Assembly: GCA_021736545.1 (NCBI GenBank)
Contig: JAIPFS010000021.1
Span: 1 to 13,256, forward strand
Direction of reading: 5' to 3'
DNA from: Spirochaetia bacterium
GTDB lineage: Bacteria > Spirochaetota > Spirochaetia > PWKH01
DNA length: 13,256 nt
Under the pieces are notes generated by a model, which was given only the letters and a program-made list of their open reading frames with translations, was not told where the DNA came from and searched no databases. Below, piece by piece: positions 7,417-13,256 of the stretch. Made by a program: the position numbers and the translations under genes. Position 1 is the first letter of the stretch, and each line of letters begins with the position of its first letter.

Positions 7417-8394
7417 TCAGGACTTTCTTGACCACATATCTATTGCAACTGCACCAATAATTACCATACCAATGATGAGCATCTGAAAAAATGGAGATAC
7501 TCCGAGAAGAACTATGCCGTTTTTAAGGACTCCCATTATAAGTACCCCGATTAAGGTGCCAATTATTGTCCCCTCACCTCCTGTAAGCGATGTGCCACCA
7601 ATAATTACTGCAGCAATTACATCAAGCTCTAAACCGTTACCGGTTGTCCCTTGGACATTTGCTAGAAATGAAAGGTTTAAGATTCCAGCTACGGCGCAAA
7701 AAAATCCTGTAATAGCAAAAGCAAATATCTTAATTAAATTACGGTTAAGCCCTGAAGCTTTTGCGGCAGAACTATTCCCTCCAACGGCGCGCATTCTAAA
7801 TCCTAAAATGGTCTTTTTGTATAAAAAATTAGATATTATTACAATAAAAATAAAAATAATACTAATTACGGGTATGCTGAAAATTTTCCCCTGCCCTAGG
7901 AAGAGAAAGAAATCCAATCCGGCGGCATCAACCGTTCTAGGTGATAAAGATATAACTCTTGCTCCACTGAGAACTAAGGCTGCCCCACGTGCTATGTTCA
8001 TCATTCCTAAAGTAACGATCAATGCAGGTATTTTTCCGTATGTTGCCAAAACTCCATTCAAAATACCGAAAAAAGAACCAACTAAAAGAGAAGCAACAAT
8101 GGCAACCCAAACTAGTCCACCATTAATAAGAATCATTCCAGCTGTTATTGCTGTTGCACCATATACAGCACCAACTGAAAGATCAATTTCACCGCTTACA
8201 ATGATCATTGTCATACCCATAGCAATAATTCCAAGAAGTGATATCTGGCGTACTATATTGATGAGGTTGTTAACCCTCAGGAAAAATGGGGAAGTAAATG
8301 AAAAGAAGACAATCAGTATAATTAGTGCAAGTAGAACCCCTACTTCTCTCATGCTTGTTCTAGCAGAAACTTTTTCTTTTATTAATTCTAACAT
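7417..8394 (-). CDS. Sugar ABC transporter permease (RbsC type)
   Basis: A 325-residue inner-membrane permease of the branched-chain amino acid/ribose type (BPD_transp_2 family). It is strongly hydrophobic, with roughly nine to ten membrane segments. The first follows a short charged N-terminus at about residues 20-40. Family motifs are SGEIDLSVGAVYG after the second segment, PALIVTLGMMNIARGAAL in the middle, and ELDVIAAVIIGGTSLTGG in the cytoplasmic loop that contacts the ATPase. Only one permease gene is present, so it would act as a homodimer. The start at 8394 has GGAG five bases upstream. It is the first structural gene after the regulator, and its promoter region holds a copy of the operator found before lacI. 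The long frame on the opposite strand across this gene is a mirror artefact. Confidence 0.95.
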   Translation of the reverse strand: MLELIKEKVSARTSMREVGVLLALIILIVFFSFTSPFFLRVNNLINIVRQISLLGIIAMGMTMIIVSGEIDLSVGAVYGATAITAGMILINGGLVWVAIVASLLVGSFFGILNGVLATYGKIPALIVTLGMMNIARGAALVLSGARVISLSPRTVDAAGLDFFLFLGQGKIFSIPVISIIFIFIVIISNFLYKKTILGFRMRAVGGNSSAAKASGLNRNLIKIFAFAITGFFCAVAGILNLSFLANVQGTTGNGLELDVIAAVIIGGTSLTGGEGTIIGTLIGVLIMGVLKNGIVLLGVSPFFQMLIIGMVIIGAVAIDMWSRKS

Positions 8395-8418
8395 ACAATC
8401 TCCAAACCTACCTAATAT

Positions 8419-8447
8419 AGTATATCGTTTTAGTACAACGTTACACT
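8419..8447 (-). promoter_or_regulatory. Permease-operon promoter with LacI-family operator
   Basis: Positions 8424-8447 match the element before lacI (9497-9520) at 21 of 24 bases, reading A-W-CGTTTTAGTA-Y-AACGTTA-M-ACT on the plus strand. It contains one AACGTT core (8437-8442) and a degenerate ATCGTT (8424-8429) 13 bp away. A central CG in an A/T-flanked dyad is typical for LacI-family operators. TATACT at 8424-8419 on the minus strand is a good -10 touching the operator. The -35 position (AGTGTA) is poor and lies inside it. Binding here would block polymerase, so repression relieved by the sugar or a derivative is the likely mode. Confidence 0.75.
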
Positions 8448-8463
8448 TAGATGAGAAAATTTT

Positions 8464-9480
8464 TTAAATATCAGCAACGCTGCCTTTATCAACCACATCC
8501 AGTGAATATTCATATGTTACTTCTTCAAGCTTTTCTTTCTTCATAATCTTCATAAGCATCTCTGCCGCCCGTTTACCCATTTTATATGCCGGCAGTTCAA
8601 CTGTAGTTAATTTAGGCTTGAATACATCGGGGAATTTGATGTTATCAAAACCTGCCAGGGATATTTCATCGGGTACTTCAATGTGTTCTTCTTCCAATGC
8701 TTTATATGCTCCATAAGCCATCATATCATTACAAGCAAAAACTGCAGTAAAATCATTATCTTTGTTATCAATCAGTTTTTTCATACAGTTGTATCCACCA
8801 CTATAGCGATAATTACCTTCAATAATCAGTGAATCATCAATTTTTACTCCTGCTTCTTTTAATGCGTCTTTATATCCGTTCAGTCGCATTCTTGCATTGG
8901 TCGTTTTCAATGGTCCGGTAATGCATGCTATACGTTTATGACCTTTGCTTATGATCAAATCGCATATTTTCTTTGCTCCACCCCGATTATCAAGATAGAT
9001 TCCTGGAAAACCATCTATTCCATCTACATAACGCTCGATAAGAACAATTGGATAATTATTGTGTATAAGTTCATCAAAGTATTGAGATAACTCGTAATTA
9101 TTCTGCGTAGTAAAAAGCATTCCATCAGAAAATTTCCCTTTTAGTAGATCAATGTACTGCTTTTCTTTATCCATTGAGCTGTCCGTATTACATAGAAAAA
9201 CTCCGTACTGCTTGGCATTCATATAATCTTCTACGCCCCTGGCCAATTCAGAGAAAAAAGGATTTCTAATATCAGGAACAACCAGCCCAATAGTATGAGA
9301 ACGTCCGGTAATCATACTTCGTGCAACAGAATTTGGTGTATATCCTAGTTCTATTATTTTCTTTTCTATCCGTTCTACTGTTTCTTTTCCAATACTGTCT
9401 GTTTTATTGTTTATCACTCTAGAAACGGTAGTTACTGACACATCACACAACCGTGCAATATCTTTAATTGTTACCTTCAT
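8464..9480 (-). CDS. LacI-family transcriptional regulator of the sugar operon
   Basis: A 338-residue LacI/GalR-type DNA-binding protein. The helix-turn-helix is at residues 3-24 (VTIKDIARLCDVSVTTVSRV), followed by NNKTDSIGKETVERI and the hinge helix YTPNSVARSMITG. The rest is a periplasmic-binding-protein-like effector domain: IGLVVPDIRNPFFSELARGV, FSDGMLFTT, RIACITGPL, ACNDMMAYGAYKAL and ISLAGFDNIKFPD. I chose the second ATG (9480), not the first at 9486, because AGAGG at 9487-9491 directly abuts the first ATG but lies 6 bases before the second. It is transcribed in the same direction as the operon and its stop is 69 bp before the permease start, with an operator in that gap and another just before the gene itself. 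This indicates autoregulation plus control of the transport and catabolic genes. The ligand is presumably the imported sugar or its phosphate. Confidence 0.95.
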   Translation of the reverse strand: MKVTIKDIARLCDVSVTTVSRVINNKTDSIGKETVERIEKKIIELGYTPNSVARSMITGRSHTIGLVVPDIRNPFFSELARGVEDYMNAKQYGVFLCNTDSSMDKEKQYIDLLKGKFSDGMLFTTQNNYELSQYFDELIHNNYPIVLIERYVDGIDGFPGIYLDNRGGAKKICDLIISKGHKRIACITGPLKTTNARMRLNGYKDALKEAGVKIDDSLIIEGNYRYSGGYNCMKKLIDNKDNDFTAVFACNDMMAYGAYKALEEEHIEVPDEISLAGFDNIKFPDVFKPKLTTVELPAYKMGKRAAEMLMKIMKKEKLEEVTYEYSLDVVDKGSVADI

Positions 9481-9486
9481 TTGCAT

Positions 9487-9491
9487 CCTCT
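9487..9491 (-). promoter_or_regulatory. Ribosome binding site that sets the lacI-family start
   Basis: The minus strand reads AGAGGATGCAAATGAAG. AGAGG touches the first ATG, leaving no spacing, but is ideally placed for the second ATG at 9480. Confidence 0.6.
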
Positions 9492-9520
9492 AGTTTAACG
9501 TTTTAGTATAACGTTAAACT
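9492..9520 (-). promoter_or_regulatory. Operator: perfect 11-bp inverted repeat before the regulator gene
   Basis: AGTTTAACGTT (9492-9502) and AACGTTAAACT (9510-9520) are exact reverse complements separated by 7 bp. Each arm also holds a palindromic AACGTT core, and the two cores are 13 bp apart. The right core sits in GTATAACGTTAAAC, a good dyad around a central CG of LacI-family type. The element ends one base before the ribosome binding site, so bound repressor would block initiation of its own gene. The same element, with three changes in 24 bases, recurs before the permease gene. Confidence 0.8.
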
Positions 9521-9521
9521 C

Positions 9522-9550
9522 AGGTTATTTCAGGTTCCTTTATTTGTCAA
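9522..9550 (-). promoter_or_regulatory. Possible promoter of the regulator gene
   Basis: The minus strand has a perfect TTGACA (9550-9545). With 17-bp spacing the -10 would be TAACCT (9527-9522), a weak match. Transcription would begin inside the operator, consistent with repression. The alternative is a start using TAAACT at the inner edge of the operator (9497-9492), in the same geometry as the permease promoter. Confidence 0.4.
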
Positions 9551-9808
9551 GAAAATTTTTTCCAATCTAGTAATTTAAAAAAGAATAAAGATTATTCGAA
9601 ATAGAAGTATCCTCCTTACTAGATAAAGTAAAAATACTATAAGAGAAGAAAGTAAGTTTTTTCTGATAAAATAAATAGGACCAAAAGCAGTTTAAACAGT
9701 TTCAAAAATGCGAGAGAATACCTGTCAAAAGCTTTCAGGAAGTTTATTTCTTGTGCAGCTCGTATTCAAAGGCAAATTTCTGGTATTTTGTTATCACACA
9801 GGGTTGGA
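9551..9808. other. Non-coding A+T-rich spacer
   Basis: Between the regulator's promoter and the transposase remnant I find no credible open frame, RNA gene, repeat or terminator. Stops occur often in all frames read. Some of it may be further decayed insertion-sequence DNA, but nothing recognisable remains. Confidence 0.5.
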
Positions 9809-9869
9809 AGTCTCTGCTTTGTCTGTTCAAAGTCTGAAATCAACAGAAATCATATTTTAACTTGTACCT

Positions 9870-10838
9870 TTCTTATCAAAGGACTGAAATAGTTTATACA
9901 GAGATAGTACCATTTTCTTCATTAGAGTAAAATTCCCGCTTGCCTTGCGGCTTACAGTCTGATTTGCATTATTACCAAACTTCACATCAAGATGTCAGTG
10001 CAGGTTATTCTCAAAATGCCAATTTGAACGATTGCATGAGCGCAGCTCTGCGCATCCATCAGCTTTGGGAAATAGTAACTCAGTATTTTTAAAACTTAAT
10101 CTGGAAAACTGCTGGCTAAGTCAATCTTGCTGATACCAGTACAATCCATCCTATCCATACTGTTAGAACAGCAGTCCACAGATAAACCCTTCTCAACCCT
10201 GAACTACCAAATCCTGCTCCATATGTCACTCTAGCGATAGGATATTTTATAGAGAATGTAACTTCAGTCATTACAAAGAACCTGAATCGGCTCATTTACC
10301 TTCGGTTCTTTTATGACAAGATCTTTTGTTTTATAGATAATACCGATATTCTTTTCAGCAATTCAGTAGAATTTTTTAGTTTCTGGAATAAGGAAGAATG
10401 ATTATAGTAGAGCCGATACTTCTTATCATTAACTATACTACCTTAGAAGCCTTTTGGTTTTTTATTACCCATCCAGGATAGGTCATTGCATCCATTTAAT
10501 TATTACATCTATGTAATAAACCTAAAAAAGGAATAAAGCAAACAATCTTTAATAATTCAGAAATTTTTTTTATTCCGTTTAGCAGAAAATGAATCACCTC
10601 TATTCAAGCATTTTCCCTCTAGAAATAAATTATTCATTCAGATGCTTAACGAGACGATTCAATTAAGCTGCAAACAGAATTTTACAGGCAGAAAGTTTTA
10701 ATATATTGGTACTTGCACCCATTCTCACTTTTTATCACTGAACGGTATTAAGCCAGCTGAAACAAAACAGCCATTATCGATGCAATTCTTAATTGGATAA
10801 ATTGACCATTTGAAACCCGGATCCCTTCTGAAAACAGG
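9870..10838 (-). pseudogene. Decayed, N-truncated ISAs1-family transposase
   Basis: Fragments of an ISAs1-family (H-repeat-associated type) DDE transposase can be read on the minus strand in the right order and spacing. WLFCFSWLNTVQ at 10773-10738 recalls the CF-SWV block. DAMTYPGWVIKN starting at 10492 recalls the IDAMGCQ block with a catalytic Asp. NWHFENNLH followed by HLDVKFGNNANQTVSRKASG (about 10025-9930) is the ENxLHW region carrying the last acidic residue, then FTLMKKMVLSLYKLFQ. The expected Trp in LHWHLDV is a TGA stop (9995-9997). Other stops and frame changes interrupt every section, so no protein is made. The first ~60-70 codons appear to be missing on the right, where the lipoprotein promoter region begins. 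Limits are approximate, and I could not establish terminal inverted repeats or target duplications. Confidence 0.8.
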
Positions 10839-10880
10839 CTGAATTTATAATTGTATGTATAAAAAACACGTATCAACCCT

Positions 10881-10910
10881 AGTAGGCAATATTGCCTACT
10901 CTATTAGGCA
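10881..10910 (+). promoter_or_regulatory. Perfect 20-bp palindrome plus extra half-site upstream of the lipoprotein promoter
   Basis: AGTAGGCAATATTGCCTACT (10881-10900) is its own reverse complement. A further TAGGCA occurs at 10905-10910, 22 bp after the TAGGCA in the left arm (10883-10888), about two helical turns. It ends 10 bp before the likely -35 of the downstream promoter, so a bound dimeric regulator could activate or modulate that promoter. No T-run follows, so it is not a typical terminator. No regulator gene for it is visible in the window, and it is unrelated to the AACGTT operators. Confidence 0.6.
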
Positions 10911-10920
10911 GTAATAGTTC

Positions 10921-10948
10921 TTGTACCCTTCCGTTCACATTCTATAAT
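10921..10948 (+). promoter_or_regulatory. Promoter of the lipoprotein gene
   Basis: A consensus TATAAT lies at 10943-10948, with TTGTAC at 10921-10926 as a weak -35 at 16-bp spacing. Transcription would start near 10955, at the edge of the GGGAGGG ribosome binding site (10954-10960), giving a very short leader. The poor -35 with an upstream palindrome fits an activator-dependent promoter. Confidence 0.6.
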
Positions 10949-10967
10949 TGAATGGGAGGGTATTTAC

Positions 10968-13256
10968 ATGAAAACAAGAAGACTGTTTGGGACAGCAGTA
11001 TTTTTTATATTATTGATAGTATTCTGCTCAACATTTATTACCTGCAATCTCTTCGGTGCAAAAGACGAACCTCAGGATGAAACTGGTGATGAAGGAGAGT
11101 CCGGCGAATTGTTCTTCAGCTGGTCTTCCCCTGACCTCCCTGAAGAATCAATTTTCACGATGGGAGCTTTTGATGAAGAGAGTGAAAGCAAAGCTGTTTA
11201 CAGATGGACTGCTTTCACTGATGAGACCACAGGAAGTAAGGCTTTGGAGCCCGATGTCTTCACGGCCGCGTACAGCTACATCGGACTTGTGCCCGAAGAT
11301 ATTGTTCTGGATATGGCTGAAGTAGGATTCCAAGCAGATAGAAGGGGATCTGGACTCATAAGCGAAGACACACTGGATACCATTGATCCCAGTAATATTC
11401 CAGGCTACGGTAGTAATATGACTTCTATTGATCCACCTACGTGGGAAGGAGGAAATCCTGTCTTTGAAGCCTATGTAGACGAGGATACACCAGTAACAAG
11501 AAACAGTGTAAAAGACAACTGCTTCACGCTCTATGACAGCAATGATCACGCAGGAGAACTGAAAGTATTCGATGTAACCGGTGGAGAAAGCATAGCCATA
11601 ACCGTCGATGACCTGCCAGATGCCCTTGATACCAATTATACGGGAGTTGCCTCACAGCTTGTCTATTATCAGGTAGTTTTAAACGGATACGGAGCTGTTC
11701 GATTCTATTTTAATGATGCATCACCCTATTATGCAGGCGATGTCACCGTAAAGAAGGAGGGCGAGACCTCCTGGAAATGGGCATACCTCAAGCATGGTGA
11801 CGGAATTGATGCTGACTGCTTTAGCAATACCTCTAATGATCCTTTGTATGACCAGGTCAATGCACCTACAGAAGAAGATCCAGATAATTGGAATGACCAG
11901 GATTATATCGGTTTAGCGGACCTGTCAGATACCTCAAACGCAGATGAAAGAAGTTTTGCTTATCAGGAACTCTATACCTTCCTCTACGACTTTGATATGA
12001 ATCAGTATGGAAATGGCTTTAACAATGGAGACAAGAGGCCCTTTGGAAGCGGAAGCTACAGCTATCTGATGGTCTCCAACGAGATCATGAACATCGGTAC
12101 GGATGAAAATCTTAATCAGTTTACCTACCCGCACCTGAATCTTCTTGAAATGGGCAATATCGGCGGGTATGCTCAGTATACGGAAAACCCGAATACCGAT
12201 ATTCCCTTCAGAGACAGGGATGGCGGTGGAGAAAGCTATATCAGCGGTTACTGTGATCGGAGCGGTGACGGTGAAATAGATAACTGGGAACTGGAGCCCG
12301 GTGATGCATTCGTCGTCTATCATGAGCCTGACTTTCATGCAGCATCTGAGGACTTGACCCAAGTAGTTTATCTGGATCGCAGGCTCGACTATGTCGACAA
12401 TGACCTAGACGGTGATATGGACAATGATGTGCTGCTTACCAGAAAAGAGTTGAAGAAACGATACGGCTGGTACAGCTGGGACAGCGGATTGTACTCCACC
12501 CTCTACAAAGACGGAGACATTCTCTACCACAACAGAGATGAGTATGGAATCATACTCAATCCGCTCTACTTCGCTCTAGGCAGAATGCATGTCTACGCGG
12601 ATGCCCCGCATGATATAGGAGACGGCCCGGAGTATTCTGACAACTGGTTCGACAGAGTCATTTCCTTGGAAGTCGAGCTGCAGTTGGATGCAGAACTACT
12701 ATATGAAAAAGATATGCTTGACAAACAGTACGGTACCGACGAAACCAATGTAGGTACAAATGACTTTGAAAAGCGGTTTCTCTCCTATATACCTGCTTGG
12801 GTAGCCGATGCCCCCTTTAGTGAACCTCTTCCCCGACCGGCTGATTTTAACGATAATAAAAGTGATGATGTAGTTGAAATGAACCATACCTTAAGTGTCA
12901 TCTCAAACAGATTCAAGATTAACCATAACTACATCCACTACAGCGATGCCTATACCCTGCCGCCGCAATGCAGTCCAGACCCTGTAAATGGTCCATTCGA
13001 TGGCGATATTGAGCTTAGTCTTGAAGCACCGATAAACGCAGAAAAGGAAGAAATCGTTATTTTCTATACGCTGGACGGTTCTGATCCAGTTGTTAATGAA
13101 AACAAAGACCGTTCCGAAGTCTCCGCCGCTTCCATCAGCACGGAGGAATATACTGGACCAATCACAATCACTAGAGTAGATACACCTGTCACCGTAAAAG
13201 CTGTTGCTTACCAACAGAAATCCTGGGAGTCAGATGCGCGGAAAAATCGTTCGATT
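10968..13256 (+). CDS. Large predicted lipoprotein with EF-hand-like loops and chitobiase C-terminal-type domain; 3' end outside the window
   Basis: From the ATG at 10968 the frame is open for 763 codons to the window edge. GGGAGGG lies 7 bases upstream. Residues 1-25 form a signal peptide (MKTRRLFG, then a hydrophobic core) ending in FITC, so Cys26 is a likely lipidation site under the relaxed spirochaetal lipobox; an acidic linker follows. The middle is Trp-, Tyr- and Asp-rich with no family I recognise. It holds a canonical EF-hand loop, DRSGDGEIDNWE, at residues 430-441. A second Asp-rich loop, DNDLDGDMDNDV (477-488), lacks the terminal acidic residue. A DFNDNKSDDVVEMN stretch further on resembles calcium-loop repeats. 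From about residue 675, FYTLDGSDP (699-707) followed by YTGPITI and VTVKAVAYQ matches the chitobiase/beta-hexosaminidase C-terminal domain (CHB_HEX_C) type, an Ig-like module in surface glycosidases. No catalytic domain is seen in this part. The function is unknown; a surface calcium- or glycan-binding role is inference. Confidence 0.85.
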   Translation, partial: MKTRRLFGTAVFFILLIVFCSTFITCNLFGAKDEPQDETGDEGESGELFFSWSSPDLPEESIFTMGAFDEESESKAVYRWTAFTDETTGSKALEPDVFTAAYSYIGLVPEDIVLDMAEVGFQADRRGSGLISEDTLDTIDPSNIPGYGSNMTSIDPPTWEGGNPVFEAYVDEDTPVTRNSVKDNCFTLYDSNDHAGELKVFDVTGGESIAITVDDLPDALDTNYTGVASQLVYYQVVLNGYGAVRFYFNDASPYYAGDVTVKKEGETSWKWAYLKHGDGIDADCFSNTSNDPLYDQVNAPTEEDPDNWNDQDYIGLADLSDTSNADERSFAYQELYTFLYDFDMNQYGNGFNNGDKRPFGSGSYSYLMVSNEIMNIGTDENLNQFTYPHLNLLEMGNIGGYAQYTENPNTDIPFRDRDGGGESYISGYCDRSGDGEIDNWELEPGDAFVVYHEPDFHAASEDLTQVVYLDRRLDYVDNDLDGDMDNDVLLTRKELKKRYGWYSWDSGLYSTLYKDGDILYHNRDEYGIILNPLYFALGRMHVYADAPHDIGDGPEYSDNWFDRVISLEVELQLDAELLYEKDMLDKQYGTDETNVGTNDFEKRFLSYIPAWVADAPFSEPLPRPADFNDNKSDDVVEMNHTLSVISNRFKINHNYIHYSDAYTLPPQCSPDPVNGPFDGDIELSLEAPINAEKEEIVIFYTLDGSDPVVNENKDRSEVSAASISTEEYTGPITITRVDTPVTVKAVAYQQKSWESDARKNRSI

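Noticed and set aside
7514..8467. A 317-codon plus-strand frame opposite the permease
   Set aside because: It mirrors the permease codons, giving a Pro/Lys/Thr/Ile-rich product with no motif, and lacks a ribosome binding site. The minus-strand permease is unmistakable.
1233..9480. The cluster as an AI-2 (Lsr) uptake and processing system
   Set aside because: The binding protein is in a similar family and LsrF is a DeoC-like aldolase. But the kinase here is PfkB-type while LsrK is FGGY-type, there is a single permease gene, an RbsD replaces LsrG, and the regulator is LacI-type rather than LsrR-type.
9995..9997. TGA as selenocysteine or programmed recoding in the transposase
   Set aside because: The family residue is Trp, and other stops and frame breaks occur throughout the remnant, so it is ordinary decay.
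10500..10519. Inverted repeat TTATTACAT / ATGTAATAA around a CT centre
   Set aside because: It is perfect over 9 bp but wholly A/T-rich, lies inside the decayed transposase remnant and has no neighbouring gene it could serve. A chance origin is adequate.
9809..10880. Possible insertion-sequence ends sharing AGGGTTG (9810-9816 on plus, 10880-10874 on minus)
   Set aside because: Only seven bases match, flanking 8-mers are not repeated, and the right end would leave no room for the transposase N-terminus. Probably chance.
11148..12362. Minus-strand frames of 133 and 142 codons (11148-11549 and 11934-12362)
   Set aside because: Both lie inside the long uninterrupted lipoprotein frame on the plus strand, which has a promoter, ribosome site, signal peptide and recognisable domain. 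The antisense products show no family features.
1..13256. tRNA or rRNA genes, CRISPR array, riboswitch, toxin-antitoxin or phage-defence genes
   Set aside because: I looked for direct-repeat arrays, CCA-ended cloverleaf patterns, long structured leaders and small paired genes, and found none that stood up.

Overview
The window looks like chromosomal DNA from a free-living bacterium, most likely a spirochaete of the Spirochaeta/Sphaerochaeta type. I infer this from the substrate-binding protein, whose signal peptide ends in the A-QGSQES style common in that group, and from a lipoprotein with a relaxed FITC lipobox. No rRNA or other marker gene is present, so the assignment is tentative.

Layout. 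(1) Positions 3-1121, plus strand: the end of an RtcB-type RNA ligase gene whose first ~30 codons lie outside the window. (2) Positions 9480-1233, all minus strand: a sugar uptake and catabolism cluster. In transcription order it holds a LacI-family regulator, an ABC permease, a two-domain ABC ATPase, a periplasmic sugar-binding protein, a PfkB/ribokinase-family kinase, an RbsD-type pyranase, a DeoC-type aldolase and, after a 245-bp gap, a uroporphyrinogen-decarboxylase-superfamily (URO-D) protein. (3) Positions about 9551-10840: non-coding DNA holding a badly decayed, N-terminally truncated ISAs1-family transposase on the minus strand. (4) From 10968 to the right edge, plus strand: an uninterrupted 763-codon open frame for a large predicted lipoprotein with EF-hand-like loops and a chitobiase/hexosaminidase C-terminal-type domain, running off the window. 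It has its own promoter, preceded by a perfect 20-bp palindrome.

How the genes work together. The ABC importer would bring in a pentose-like sugar, the pyranase would interconvert its ring forms, the kinase would phosphorylate it, and the aldolase would cleave the phosphorylated sugar (for 2-deoxyribose 5-phosphate, to acetaldehyde and glyceraldehyde 3-phosphate). A near-identical 24-bp element containing AACGTT cores lies in front of both the lacI gene and the permease gene, so the regulator very probably controls itself and the operon.

The most interesting point is that the parts look like ribose or deoxyribose catabolism but do not fit ribose cleanly. The kinase lacks the Asn and Asp that contact ribose in E. 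coli RbsK. The pyranase has Trp where RbsD has a conserved Tyr. The aldolase keeps its catalytic lysines but has changed residues beside them. A URO-D-superfamily protein of unknown role is attached without any corrinoid protein. The true substrate is therefore open. The cluster is also visibly more A+T-rich than the genes on either side.
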